Source: Clostridia bacterium (GTDB lineage Bacteria > Bacillota > Clostridia > Christensenellales > CAG-138). Taken from it: a stretch of 64,000 bases of DNA. Made by a program: the position numbers and the translations under genes. The stretch covers positions 49,547-113,546 of the forward strand of contig JAFWJN010000032.1 of NCBI GenBank assembly GCA_017514685.1, in the 5' to 3' direction. Position 1 is the stretch's first letter; every line of letters starts with the position of its first letter. Below are positions 9,027 through 17,936 of this stretch, one piece after another. The notes beneath the pieces were generated by a model. The model had not been told where the DNA came from. It ran no database searches and worked only from the letters and a program-made list of their open reading frames with translations.

Positions 9027-10082
9027 ATGACACGGAAACTTGCGACACTTGCCGACCGTTTCAACACGCTCTGGATGGAAAACGGAGAGGTGCATATGCT
9101 GAACCGGAGGAAATTTCCTCTGGAAGAAGAATATGTGACCTGTTCCGATCTTGAATCTGTCGCGGTCGCGATCGAAAACATGACGATCCAGGGAGCGCCT
9201 CCCCTGGCGTATGCGGCAGGTCTAGCCCTGTCCATGCATGCAAAACAGCATGAGGGAGAAGGGGAAGAACAGTTCTTCGACACGCTGGAAAAAGGCGTGG
9301 ATCGGCTGATGCATACACGCCCAACCGGCTGGGATATCGGATATGTGCTGGACGGCTGCATGAAGACGGCACATAAGGTTTATCAGCAGAACGGGGATGT
9401 GCCGGAAGCGATCCGGGCTTATGTCTATGAGCAGATCGCGGAGGGGAACCGGATCGCACGGGATACCGGGCGGTATGCGGCGGATCTGCTTCAGGACGGC
9501 GCGCGGGTCCAGACGATCTGTTTTGCGGGAGCAGCCCTGTGCTACATGCTCTATTTTGCGGCGGAAGACGGGAAGGATATCCAGTTGTTCGCTTCGGAGA
9601 CAAGACCATACTTACAGGGAGCCCGTCTGACGGCAAAGTCCTGTGTGGAAATGAACATTCCGGTTACCGTCGTGACCGACAATATGCCGGCGTACCTGAT
9701 GCAGAGCGGAAAAACGAATGTCTTCGTTTCCACGGCTGATAAGATCACCATGGACGGCTACATCGCGAACAAAATCGGGACGTATCCTCTTGCGATGGCG
9801 GCGTTCGACAATGATCTTCCGTATTATCTGCTGGGATATAACGGTCCGGTCAAAGGAAGTTACGGACCGGGAAGTCTTACGATCGAGGAGAGAAATCCGG
9901 AGGAAGTGTTGCACTGTCTTGGGCAGCGAACCAGTGTGGACGGTGCGAAAGGATATTATCCTGCGTTCGATATCACCTCGCCGAAATATATTTCAGCCGT
10001 GGCGACGGACCGGGGCATCTTTCCGGCACGTCTGATCTACAGGTATCATGACACGGTTTACCACAGCCTGTTTGAAAAATAA
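9027..10082 (+). CDS. MtnA/eIF2B-alpha-like sugar-1-phosphate isomerase
   Basis: About 351 residues, member of the family of S-methyl-5-thioribose-1-phosphate isomerase (MtnA), which converts aldose 1-phosphates to ketose 1-phosphates. Visible hallmarks: IQGAPPLAYA near the N-terminus, ETRPYLQGARLTA, TVVTDNM and ANKIGTY. The catalytic pair of MtnA appears kept: Cys165 (in TICFAGA) and Asp238 (in STADKIT). The flanking residues differ from canonical MtnA (THCNTG, GADRI), so the sugar may not be methylthioribose. It lies 22 bases after the transporter and in the same operon as a nucleoside phosphorylase that would supply its substrate. The ATG at 9027 has GGAAAGG at suitable spacing; a second ATG lies at 9018. 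Confidence 0.8.
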   Translation: MTRKLATLADRFNTLWMENGEVHMLNRRKFPLEEEYVTCSDLESVAVAIENMTIQGAPPLAYAAGLALSMHAKQHEGEGEEQFFDTLEKGVDRLMHTRPTGWDIGYVLDGCMKTAHKVYQQNGDVPEAIRAYVYEQIAEGNRIARDTGRYAADLLQDGARVQTICFAGAALCYMLYFAAEDGKDIQLFASETRPYLQGARLTAKSCVEMNIPVTVVTDNMPAYLMQSGKTNVFVSTADKITMDGYIANKIGTYPLAMAAFDNDLPYYLLGYNGPVKGSYGPGSLTIEERNPEEVLHCLGQRTSVDGAKGYYPAFDITSPKYISAVATDRGIFPARLIYRYHDTVYHSLFEK

Positions 10083-10135
10083 GCTGTGAAAACTGTTTCA
10101 AAGATAAAAAACATAGTTCAAAGGAGGAACTAACA

Positions 10136-11152
10136 GTGGAGGCAACGAATAAAAAAACAAAAATCGGTCTGATTCTCGGACTGATCGGACTCGCGGTAGT
10201 CGTGATCGGAGCGTTTCTGCCCTGGTTTGACAATGGAAAACTGACGGTAAACGCAATCAGTACAGTACAGAACTACGGTCCTGTGCTGGTGATTCTGATC
10301 TGTGCAGCAACGATTCTTCAGACGGTCCTGGCTTTCCTGACCCAGAATGCAGAAGGCGCGAAACGTTCTGCTTTCTGCGGCATCCGTGTTCTTTGCGGTG
10401 TGATCACGCTGTATGCACTGATGGGCGTCCGGAAGCTGATGACAGCAGGTCCGGAGAATCTGCCTGTGACCATGCTCGCCGGCGGTTATGTTGCACTGGT
10501 CGGTATCGTGCTTTTTACAATCGGCGGTGCGTATGATTTCTTTGCAGCGCGTAAGCCTGGCAAGAAGACATCCACGATCGACCTGGTCCTCATTGTCATT
10601 ACAGCGGCGATCTATGCGGCAGCTCTTCTGACACTGAGCTTTATCAAACTGGCTCCTGGTACCTTCCTGCGTCCGGCAAACGCTCTGCAGGCTCCGTTCG
10701 GAATCCTGTTCGGCATTCCGGGCTGCCTGGGCATTACGCTCGGCAATCTGATCTCTGACCTGACCCAGGGGACGGCACCTCACGTCATGGTCATGGGGGC
10801 TCTTACCAACTTCCTGACGGCATTTATTCCTTATCTGCTCGTCAGCAATGCACGTCTTGCAACACGCAGAAGCATTATTGAATTCGTTGTCTGGGGCAGC
10901 ATCGTAGGTGCGCTGGTTGTCGCATCCAGTATCTTCATCAACGTGATGTTCGGTCTGACGCCGAAAGCAGTTGCTCTCGCATTCTTCCCGACCACGTTCC
11001 TGAATCAGCTCCTGCCGTCGCTCCTGCTCGGCATCCCTCTCACAAAGCTTCTCTATCCGTTCGTCATCCGTGCGGGTCTCTATCGCGGACGTGAAAAGGC
11101 GAGAGATATGGAACCGGCAAAAGAAACGGAGTCCGATAAGGAGAATCAGTAA
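10136..11152 (+). CDS. ECF transporter substrate-binding (S) component with extra N-terminal membrane domain
   Basis: A 338-residue integral membrane protein starting at GTG after AAGGAGGAAC. Residues about 8-145 form four hydrophobic helices of a separate unit. Residues about 150-320 resemble QueT-type S components, with FLRPANALQAPFGILFG followed by GCLGITLGNLISDL. The charged tail is cytoplasmic. S components bind the small substrate and are driven by the EcfA/EcfA'/EcfT module encoded next. The substrate is unknown, but the flanking phosphorylase and isomerase suggest a nucleoside or thionucleoside. The stop overlaps the next start by one base. Confidence 0.75.
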   Translation: MEATNKKTKIGLILGLIGLAVVVIGAFLPWFDNGKLTVNAISTVQNYGPVLVILICAATILQTVLAFLTQNAEGAKRSAFCGIRVLCGVITLYALMGVRKLMTAGPENLPVTMLAGGYVALVGIVLFTIGGAYDFFAARKPGKKTSTIDLVLIVITAAIYAAALLTLSFIKLAPGTFLRPANALQAPFGILFGIPGCLGITLGNLISDLTQGTAPHVMVMGALTNFLTAFIPYLLVSNARLATRRSIIEFVVWGSIVGALVVASSIFINVMFGLTPKAVALAFFPTTFLNQLLPSLLLGIPLTKLLYPFVIRAGLYRGREKARDMEPAKETESDKENQ

Positions 11153-11994
11153 TGGAACCTCTTGTTCAGGTAAGCGATCTGAAATGGACCTATGTCGGTT
11201 CGAAACGGCCGGCGCTGAACGGCATCAACTTCTCGCTGATGCCGGGTGAGGTGCTGGGCGTTACAGGACCGTCCGGTGCAGGAAAAACGACGCTTGCCAT
11301 GACGATCGACAGTCTGATCCCGAATAATTTTCACGGAGATTTTTCCGGGAAAATTCTGGTGAACGGAAAAAACACCACGGATTACTCTGTCTGTGACCTG
11401 GTGCAGGAAGTCGGACTGGTGTTTCAGGATCCGGAATCCCAGTTCATGGGAATGACTGTGGAGGAGGAACTTGTTTTCACACTGGAGAACCTGGGTCTTT
11501 CCGATGAAGAGATCACCAGGCGTGTGGATCATGCGATCCGAATGGTCCACATGGAGGATTTTCTGCAGCGTTCCCCGTTCAGCCTGTCCGGCGGGCAGAA
11601 GCAGAAGGTGGCGATCGCATCTTGCCTGGCGCTGGAACCGTCCATCCTTGTACTGGATGAACCGACTAGCGAACTGGATCCGATCGGAACGACGGAAGTG
11701 TTTTCCGTCTTGAGGGAACTGAAGAAGAGCCGGAAGATCGGAATCATTCTGGTCTCTCATGCGACGGAAGATCTTGCCTCGTTCTGTGACAGGGTACTGC
11801 TGCTTTCGGAAGGAAATCAGGTGTGCCTCAAGAACACGCAGGAATTCTTTACCGATATTCCTCTTCTCACACAGTACGGGGTACAGATTCCTCAGATTGT
11901 GGAAGCTTTCTCAAAAGTTCCCGGAATTCAGCCTGAGCAGATTCCGATCACGCTATCAGAAGCTGTCCGGCAGATGACGGAGGTGGAAGCATGA
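11152..11994 (+). CDS. ECF transporter ATPase (EcfA)
   Basis: 280-residue ABC ATPase. Walker A GPSGAGKTT at 39-47, Q-loop VFQDPESQ at 90-97, a complete signature LSGGQ at 145-149, Walker B ILVLDE at 165-170 and the switch His in LVSHATED. It energises the ECF complex together with the following paralogue. Start overlaps the S-component stop; its own stop shares ATGA with the next gene, so all three are translationally coupled. Confidence 0.92.
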   Translation: MEPLVQVSDLKWTYVGSKRPALNGINFSLMPGEVLGVTGPSGAGKTTLAMTIDSLIPNNFHGDFSGKILVNGKNTTDYSVCDLVQEVGLVFQDPESQFMGMTVEEELVFTLENLGLSDEEITRRVDHAIRMVHMEDFLQRSPFSLSGGQKQKVAIASCLALEPSILVLDEPTSELDPIGTTEVFSVLRELKKSRKIGIILVSHATEDLASFCDRVLLLSEGNQVCLKNTQEFFTDIPLLTQYGVQIPQIVEAFSKVPGIQPEQIPITLSEAVRQMTEVEA

Positions 11995-12818
11995 GTAAAC
12001 TGGTTGAAATCGAACAGGTCCGTTTCGCATATTCGGAAGACGGACCGGAGATCCTTCACGGCCTTGACCTTACGATCGAAGAAGGCGAGTACATCGCTCT
12101 GATCGGTCAGAACGGTTCCGGAAAGACAACGCTGTCGAAACTGATCGGCGGACTCAATATTCCGACTTCCGGTGATATCCGGATCTTAGGAAGATCGGTC
12201 AAGGATATGGCCGTCAAGGAACGAGCTTCTCTTGTAGGATACTGCTATCAGAATCCGGATCATCAGATCTTTCTGAATACGGTCGAGGAAGAGATCGCCT
12301 ACGGACCGAAAAATCTCGGACTGGATGCGCCGGAAGTGGAAGCGCGCGTCGTACAGGCGCTGGAAGCCGTAGGCCTGCTGAAGTACAGGAAAGAAGAACC
12401 TTACTTCGCGGGGAAAGGGGAACGGCAGAAGATCGCTGTGGCATCGGTTCTTGCGATGCAGCCAAAACTGATCGTTCTCGATGAACCGACAACGGGACTT
12501 GACTGGCGTGACAGCTGCAATATGATGCAGCTGATCCGGACGATTCATGAAGCCGGTCATACCATTATGATCATCACGCATAACATGCGTCTTGTTGCTG
12601 AAAATGCACAGCGGGCAATCGTTATGAGCAACGGAGAAATCCAGATCGACGGAACTCCGAAAGAGGTGTTTCGGCATGAGGATTTTCTGGCGAAGAGCTT
12701 CGTACAGCCACCTCAGATCACTCAGCTCTGGAAGAGAGTCGGAGCGGAGGGGGAGCCTTGGATATGCTCGGAAGATGCAGTGCCTGCCATTATGGAACGA
12801 ATTCAAAAATCAAATTGA
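11991..12818 (+). CDS. ECF transporter ATPase paralogue with altered signature motif
   Basis: 275-residue ABC ATPase. Walker A GQNGSGKTT at 39-47, Q-loop CYQNPDHQ, Walker B LIVLDE at 160-165 and switch His in IITHNMR. The ABC signature reads AGKGERQ (140-146) rather than LSGGQ(R)Q, losing the Ser-Gly-Gly core. In a heterodimer this implies one normal and one degenerate composite site. Overlap with the preceding ATPase is the 4-base ATGA. Confidence 0.9.
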   Translation: MSKLVEIEQVRFAYSEDGPEILHGLDLTIEEGEYIALIGQNGSGKTTLSKLIGGLNIPTSGDIRILGRSVKDMAVKERASLVGYCYQNPDHQIFLNTVEEEIAYGPKNLGLDAPEVEARVVQALEAVGLLKYRKEEPYFAGKGERQKIAVASVLAMQPKLIVLDEPTTGLDWRDSCNMMQLIRTIHEAGHTIMIITHNMRLVAENAQRAIVMSNGEIQIDGTPKEVFRHEDFLAKSFVQPPQITQLWKRVGAEGEPWICSEDAVPAIMERIQKSN

Positions 12819-12837
12819 TGAAAAGGAGTAAACAAAT

Positions 12838-12942
12838 ATGGAATTTCCTGAATTGACCCCTGCTGCTTATATTATTTTCGGTATTTGTGTTGTTCTGATT
12901 GCTGTCTTTCTGATCTTTGCAGGAAAGAAAAAGACAAAATAA
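12838..12942 (+). CDS. 34-residue single-pass membrane peptide in ECF operon
   Basis: ATG at 12838 follows AAAAGGAG with seven bases spacing and reads 34 codons to TAA at 12940-12942. The peptide has a short acidic N-terminus (MEFPELTP), one hydrophobic segment (about residues 9-28, YIIFGICVVLIAVFLIFAG) and a basic tail (KKKTK), the positive-inside layout of a membrane micropeptide. It fits exactly between the second ATPase and EcfT, and a 7-bp dyad (12947-12964) follows it. I do not recognise a family. An accessory subunit or stabiliser of the ECF complex is the simplest inference; the good ribosome site and operon position argue against a chance frame. Confidence 0.7.
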   Translation: MEFPELTPAAYIIFGICVVLIAVFLIFAGKKKTK

Positions 12943-12978
12943 TAAACGTCATATACATATGACGGAATGAGGTAAGAC

Positions 12979-13809
12979 ATGGCAAAAACAAGAGGCGCAT
13001 TTGTATATGAAGAAACGGACAGCGGATTTCAGAAACTGCATCCGATCACACGCACAGTCTTTATGCTGTGCGCAATCGCGACAACTTTCTGTATTCAGCA
13101 TCCGGTGATTCTTGCGGTTTTATATGCAGTCGTGCTGGGCGTCGCTATCTATGCCAAAATGTCGAAAAAACTGTTTTTGGTATATATTGCAGTCATAGGA
13201 ATTGGAGCTTTGATCAGCTTCATTTCCTGGCTGCCGTTCGGCGGAGACGTCGGCGGGGATGTCTACTTTGAAACAGGAAAATGGTTTGGTATAAGTATCG
13301 CGTTTTCAAACGTGGGATTCATGTGGGCAGTAACCATGGGGCTTCGTATTTTATGCAGTTCGCTGCCTATCTTCCTGTATCTGTCGTCCACCAGATTAAG
13401 GGATATGACGATCGGTTTTTGCGGAATCGGTGTCCCGTTTACGGTGGGAGAACTGTTTGTGCTTGCGTTCCGGTTCGTACCGCTGGTGCAGAATGATGCT
13501 GCAATCATTACGGAAGCACAGAGAGCGAGAGGACTGGACTTTGAACAGGGCGGTGTAAAAGCAAAGGCGCAGAAATATTCTGCAATTCTTGCCCCCATGA
13601 TCTTTATGTCACTCCGTAGAATCCAGCTCGTTGCAAATGCACTGGATACGAAAGGCTTCCGGAACAAGCTGCATAAGCACCGTTTCTATAAGAAGCCAGC
13701 CTGCAAGCCAATCGATTATGCATTGATCGGGATTTGTCTGCTGATATTTGCCCTGGCTCTGACAGCAAGGATTCTTGGCTGGATGGTACTGGTCCCAGGA
13801 AGACTGTAA
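12979..13809 (+). CDS. ECF transporter transmembrane (T) component, EcfT/CbiQ family
   Basis: 276 residues with about six membrane segments. The two coupling-helix motifs that bind the ATPases are visible: ITEAQRARGLDF (ARG at 183-185) and the weaker ALDTKGF (222-228), where the usual Arg is Lys. It scaffolds the S component on the ATPase pair. Start ATG follows GAGGT with six bases spacing. Confidence 0.9.
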   Translation: MAKTRGAFVYEETDSGFQKLHPITRTVFMLCAIATTFCIQHPVILAVLYAVVLGVAIYAKMSKKLFLVYIAVIGIGALISFISWLPFGGDVGGDVYFETGKWFGISIAFSNVGFMWAVTMGLRILCSSLPIFLYLSSTRLRDMTIGFCGIGVPFTVGELFVLAFRFVPLVQNDAAIITEAQRARGLDFEQGGVKAKAQKYSAILAPMIFMSLRRIQLVANALDTKGFRNKLHKHRFYKKPACKPIDYALIGICLLIFALALTARILGWMVLVPGRL

Positions 13810-13830
13810 AATGAAAAAGAGGTATTCAAA

Positions 13831-14721
13831 ATGCAAAATCATAAGGAAATAGAAATTATGGTCATGGGCGGCACGGAAGCCTATTTTCTGAACCGCGGAG
13901 ACATCGGCCAGATCGTAGAGGAAGTACGACTTGAAACGCCATATGGACTGGCGAATAAGATCAGTGTGCTTGACCTTGGCGGGAAGTATGTCGGATTCAT
14001 GTCCCGGCATGGAGAGCATGGATATTCCGTCTCGGCTCCGTTTGTGAATTCGCGGGCGAATATCTATGCTGCAAAAGAGATGGGTGCGAAGCGTGTTCTT
14101 TCGTGGAACGGCGCTGGCGCAATCTCACCTCATATTACACCCGGAGACTATGTGATCATCGATGACTATATCGATATGACCAAACGACGTGATTATACGT
14201 ATTATGTCGGAAAGGGCATGGGATTTATCCGCCAGAATCCTGCGTTCTGTCCGGAATGTAGGAAAGCACTTTTTGATGCGGCAAAAGCAGTTGAGCCCAG
14301 AACGTTTGACGGCGGCGTGTATGTATGTACAGAAGGCCCCAGATTGGAATCCAAAGCAGAGATTCGGATGTACGGCATGTGGGGAGCGGATGTGGTCGGT
14401 ATGACAATCATCCCGGAACTGTACCTCGCGCGTGAACTGGAAATGTGCTATGCATCCCTGACGTATATATCCAATTTTGCTGAAGGATCTGCAAGGCTCA
14501 GTCAGCAGCAGAACGCCAGCATCTTTTCCAGCATGCTGCCGGAAGAAGTAGCTAAGCGTATGAAAGACTCAACAAAAGCGCTTCCGCTTATTTTCAAAAA
14601 TGCGATGCTCTCACTTCTTGAGGATAGGAAATGCAATTGTTCTCATTCAATGGATGTATACAAAAAGAGAGGCGACATCACGGAAGACTGGCATACTTGG
14701 GTTACGCCTCCTGAGAAATAA
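13831..14721 (+). CDS. MTAP/PNP family nucleoside phosphorylase
   Basis: 296 residues of the methylthioadenosine/purine nucleoside phosphorylase family, which uses phosphate to split a nucleoside into base and (deoxy/thio)ribose 1-phosphate. Visible: phosphate-site RHGEHGY (59-65), NSRANIYAAKEMGAKRV, EGPRLESKAEIRMYG (168-182), VVGMT with Met191, and YISNFA. The base-reading position in the last motif is Asn (N215) where adenine-specific MTAP has Asp, pointing to a 6-oxopurine such as (methylthio)inosine; this is inference from the family rule. Last gene of the salvage operon; the product would feed the MtnA-like isomerase. Confidence 0.82.
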   Translation: MQNHKEIEIMVMGGTEAYFLNRGDIGQIVEEVRLETPYGLANKISVLDLGGKYVGFMSRHGEHGYSVSAPFVNSRANIYAAKEMGAKRVLSWNGAGAISPHITPGDYVIIDDYIDMTKRRDYTYYVGKGMGFIRQNPAFCPECRKALFDAAKAVEPRTFDGGVYVCTEGPRLESKAEIRMYGMWGADVVGMTIIPELYLARELEMCYASLTYISNFAEGSARLSQQQNASIFSSMLPEEVAKRMKDSTKALPLIFKNAMLSLLEDRKCNCSHSMDVYKKRGDITEDWHTWVTPPEK

Positions 14722-14787
14722 ACTCCAGCAAAACGAAAACGAAATACTATCCTTTCCGTGATGCCAAAAACTCTATACTTCCCCTAT

Positions 14788-14826
14788 AGACTGCTAGGGC
14801 AACAGAACCTTGGCAGTCTTTTTATT
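14788..14826 (+). terminator. Terminator of the nucleoside-salvage operon
   Basis: AGACTGC (14788-14794) pairs with GCAGTCT (14813-14819), extended by imperfect CTAGGG/CCTTGG pairs, followed by a T-rich tract. The remaining bases from 14827 to 15069 are AT-rich and hold no gene I can support, only the promoter region of the next gene. Confidence 0.75.
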
Positions 14827-15069
14827 AACTTGGATTTCGAAAATGGTCTTGTGAACATAATACATTACATATTATCGATAATTATATCATATGTGCATGC
14901 AGCGTGTATATGAATAAAGAGATTTTCATTTTATTATTTTATTATTTATTATGAAGCAACCAGAACGTAAGTGGTTATCTCAGCAAAAATACTTTTTTGC
15001 AAAACTATATACACAAAATACAAAATATGCTATTATAATAGTAGCATAGATTATAAAAGGAGAAAAAAC

Positions 15070-16452
15070 ATGAAATACTGCACTAATTGTGGCAAACCGA
15101 TTGAAGATACTGCTAAATTTTGCCCAAATTGTGGAAATATCATTTCTGATGGGGAAACAAAACAAAATAATCCAAACAGTACTGGTTCTCAGCCAGTCCA
15201 ACCTACAGTAATCATTCAACAAGAAGCCAAAGCTCAAAAGAAGAAACAAGCTGGATTGGGAATAGCGGCATTTATCTGCTCACTAACTGTAGTTCTTGCT
15301 CCTCTTGCAGTCATTTTTTCTATTATTGCTTTGATTACTGCAAAGGGAAAAAAGAAGGGCTTGGCAATTGCAGGATTAATTATAGGAGGAATCATTACTT
15401 TCATTGCGGCAAGTACGATAATTAGGAACAATAAAAGTGGCAATTCCTCGACTTCAATAGGTAATACGTCTGGTTACGTGTCACAATATAATGATTCATC
15501 TTCAAAAAATGACATTTCCTCTCAAAAGAATACAAACGATAAATCTTCTTCAAACTCTGCAAGTGAAAAAAACAGTAAATCAAATAACCAATCTACAACA
15601 ACGCAAGCTCCGGCAGCAACGAAAGAACCTGCCGCTACTGCAATACCTGAAAAGGACGTATATCAGGTTGGTGATGTAATCAATTCGAACAATATAAAAA
15701 TAATATATGTTGCAAGTGGCATTTATAATGAAACGAATCGTTTCTCGCAGCCTAAGGATGGATATCAATATATATTCTTAAAATTCGCGTTTATTAACGA
15801 GGGCAAGTCAGATTTTACTGTATCATACATTAGTTTTGATGCGTATGCGGATGGTTATGCGTGTGATGTTCATTATGACCTGGACAAAACAATTTCTGCT
15901 ACATTATCTGCAGGAAGATCAACGGAAGGGATAGTAATATATGAGGTCCCAGTTGATGCCAAGGATATCGAGGTAGAATATGAGGCGAATATCTTTACAT
16001 CAAGCAAGATTCGTTTTGCATATGAAGGGGATAAAGATTCCGGCTATGTACTGGATGTGAATACAAGCCGCAAAGCAGATGCATATAACGTAGGGGCAGT
16101 AATTAAAGGAAATGGTCTTACTATAAGTTATATCTCTTGTGAGCCTTATACCAGTGATAATATGTTTGTTCAACCTAAAGAAGGATATCATTATTATACG
16201 CTTACTCTTGAATTTGAAAACACAGGCAATTCTGACAAATTTATATCGGTTTATTCTTTTGAATGCTATGCAGATGGCTTAGCTTGTGATCAGACATATA
16301 TCCGGGACGATGCTTTATCTGCAACAATATCTTCAGGAAAAAAAGCTAAGGGAACTGTAACTTTTGAAATACCGGATAATGCTGAAATTGTTGAAGTCGA
16401 GTATGAGGATAATATTTGGACTTCAGGAAAAATTACACTGACAGTAAGATAA
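15070..16452 (+). CDS. Zinc-ribbon membrane protein with two C-terminal DUF4352-like repeats
   Basis: 460 residues from the ATG preceded by AAAAGGAG. N-terminal zinc ribbon CTNCG-CPNCG (C4, C7, C18, C21), then two hydrophobic segments (about residues 58-118) with a KGKKKG loop, a low-complexity Ser/Thr/Asn/Lys/Ala linker, and two homologous beta-rich units. Each unit starts YxVGxVI and contains FxQPKxGYxY and YEDNI/YEANIxTSxKI. The repeats resemble DUF4352 (extracellular immunoglobulin-like). Likely a membrane-anchored protein displaying the repeats outside. Function unknown. Base composition is more AT-rich than the flanking operons. Confidence 0.75.
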   Translation: MKYCTNCGKPIEDTAKFCPNCGNIISDGETKQNNPNSTGSQPVQPTVIIQQEAKAQKKKQAGLGIAAFICSLTVVLAPLAVIFSIIALITAKGKKKGLAIAGLIIGGIITFIAASTIIRNNKSGNSSTSIGNTSGYVSQYNDSSSKNDISSQKNTNDKSSSNSASEKNSKSNNQSTTTQAPAATKEPAATAIPEKDVYQVGDVINSNNIKIIYVASGIYNETNRFSQPKDGYQYIFLKFAFINEGKSDFTVSYISFDAYADGYACDVHYDLDKTISATLSAGRSTEGIVIYEVPVDAKDIEVEYEANIFTSSKIRFAYEGDKDSGYVLDVNTSRKADAYNVGAVIKGNGLTISYISCEPYTSDNMFVQPKEGYHYYTLTLEFENTGNSDKFISVYSFECYADGLACDQTYIRDDALSATISSGKKAKGTVTFEIPDNAEIVEVEYEDNIWTSGKITLTVR

Positions 16453-16522
16453 AAATATGAAATATCTATAGGCTTGCTTTTTATCTTGCAGTATTACTAA
16501 GATAAGAGTATGTGAGATTGAG

Positions 16523-17383
16523 TCAGTTTTGTTTCGTGTACCGGAAGGTAACATCGATGTTGCTTTTGCTGATGCTGACGTTCATCTCCATTTTGTCCTG
16601 ACCGATGAATATGAACTGCTCATACATGGTGCCCATATCCGTGCTGCCCAGAGCGCCCTGCTTGTCAAAAACACGGGATCCATCAGACTGAACGGTGCAG
16701 TTATAAAACCATCCCTTATCGTGGCTCATTGCCGCCCAGATATCGATTCTGTTGAACAGCATATGCTTGTTATCTATGGTCGTGACTCTGCCTTCATACT
16801 TGAAAACAAATGAATCGTTTGTTCTGCTGTCAATCGAAATCTTCAGTTCTGAAAACAGAGGCCGCCAGTCTTTGAGACCGTTCTTTGCTTTTACAAGCTG
16901 AGCATCACAGATCCATTTCCCGCAGATGCCCACATACGGAGCAATGGCGTCCATTCTTTTCTTCACATCCTGATAGGATTCGGGCAATTGTGAGTAGTAT
17001 GCATATGCTTTGTCGATATCATTCTGATTATCGCATTCTATCGCGAGAGAATAGATGCGTTTGTTTTCGGCCTCCTGCCTTTCGGCTTCCAGTCTTGCCT
17101 GTTCTTCAGCTTCTTTTTTAGCTTCTTCTTCCGCAATGAGTGCAGTCAGGTCGGATTCGGCTTTTTCAAGAACCGGATAGTTTTCCACTTCATTTTTTTG
17201 CTTGTCTGTCAGCAGGTCATAATAGACACGCGCCGATTGAATTTTGTCCTTACTCTGCAGATCAACCGTTCCAATCGACAGAATCAGTTCGTCCGCTTTG
17301 GCTGCTTCCGAACTTTTTCCGCATCCGAACGGCAGTAACATGATGACAGCTAGGACAATAATGATCAACTTCTTCATTTGCAT
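16523..17383 (-). CDS. Hypothetical lipoprotein with charged coiled-coil region
   Basis: 286 residues. A lysine-led hydrophobic leader ends in a lipobox, LLPFGC, so the mature protein is probably lipid-anchored at Cys21. It contains a strongly charged helical stretch at about 95-125 (EEEAKKEAEEQARLEAERQE) after a DKxxxARxxYDxL motif common in Firmicute surface lipoproteins, then an all-beta C-terminal region (FKYEGRVTTIDNK and DVTFRYTKQN). The first ATG, six bases from GGAG, is chosen over a second ATG two codons on. Function unknown; converges with the zinc-ribbon gene. Confidence 0.7.
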   Translation of the reverse strand: MQMKKLIIIVLAVIMLLPFGCGKSSEAAKADELILSIGTVDLQSKDKIQSARVYYDLLTDKQKNEVENYPVLEKAESDLTALIAEEEAKKEAEEQARLEAERQEAENKRIYSLAIECDNQNDIDKAYAYYSQLPESYQDVKKRMDAIAPYVGICGKWICDAQLVKAKNGLKDWRPLFSELKISIDSRTNDSFVFKYEGRVTTIDNKHMLFNRIDIWAAMSHDKGWFYNCTVQSDGSRVFDKQGALGSTDMGTMYEQFIFIGQDKMEMNVSISKSNIDVTFRYTKQN

Positions 17384-17416
17384 TTAGATCTCCTTATATA
17401 ATGATTAAACGATGCA

Positions 17417-17695
17417 TTATTTATCCGGTTTAATGGATATTCCGACAATCGTGAGCACGCCTCCGAAAAGTGCTGAGAAAAAACCTAACATGCCTCCATC
17501 TGAATCACGGGGCTTCTCTTTCAGATATTGAACGTCGTTTCCATAATACCATCCGTCGGAGCCTTTATAGACTTTATGATAGGAACCAATCTCATAATCT
17601 CCGGAACCGGAAAAGCCTTTAAAGCAGCCGATTGTCCCGAACAGCAGTAAGCAGATGCCGACAATAATCATAATTGTGGAAATTGTTTTTCTCAT
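17417..17695 (-). CDS. Small two-pass membrane protein
   Basis: 92 residues with two hydrophobic segments (about 5-28 and 69-88) separated by a Gly/Tyr-rich polar loop (YHKVYKGSDGWYYGNDVQYL). The start follows AAGGAGATAA. It lies 33 bases upstream of the lipoprotein on the same strand, so they may be co-transcribed. No family recognised. Confidence 0.6.
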   Translation of the reverse strand: MRKTISTIMIIVGICLLLFGTIGCFKGFSGSGDYEIGSYHKVYKGSDGWYYGNDVQYLKEKPRDSDGGMLGFFSALFGGVLTIVGISIKPDK

Positions 17696-17936
17696 TATTT
17701 ATCTCCTTCTTTTTTTCAGGTCGATTAGAATCAAGGCAACTATTATCTGTAAGCATTATCTGTCGGACAGATATTTTTTTGTCTATCGTATGCCATATTC
17801 TTATACAAATTATGGTAGCATTGAGACCCGGAAAGTAAAGGACACGGAATGGGAATTCCCATGAACAGAATGGACAGTTTGCGAGAATCCGGGCGGAATA
17901 CTGTTAATCAGGAAAATATAACAAGCTTGCAGGTAT

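Noticed and set aside
16481-16505. TTATCTT/AAGATAA hairpin between convergent genes
   Set aside because: Only seven weak A-T-rich pairs and no T run on either strand; not called as a terminator.
17655-17864. 69-codon plus-strand frame
   Set aside because: It overlaps the start of the small membrane protein gene and has no ribosome site or conserved feature.
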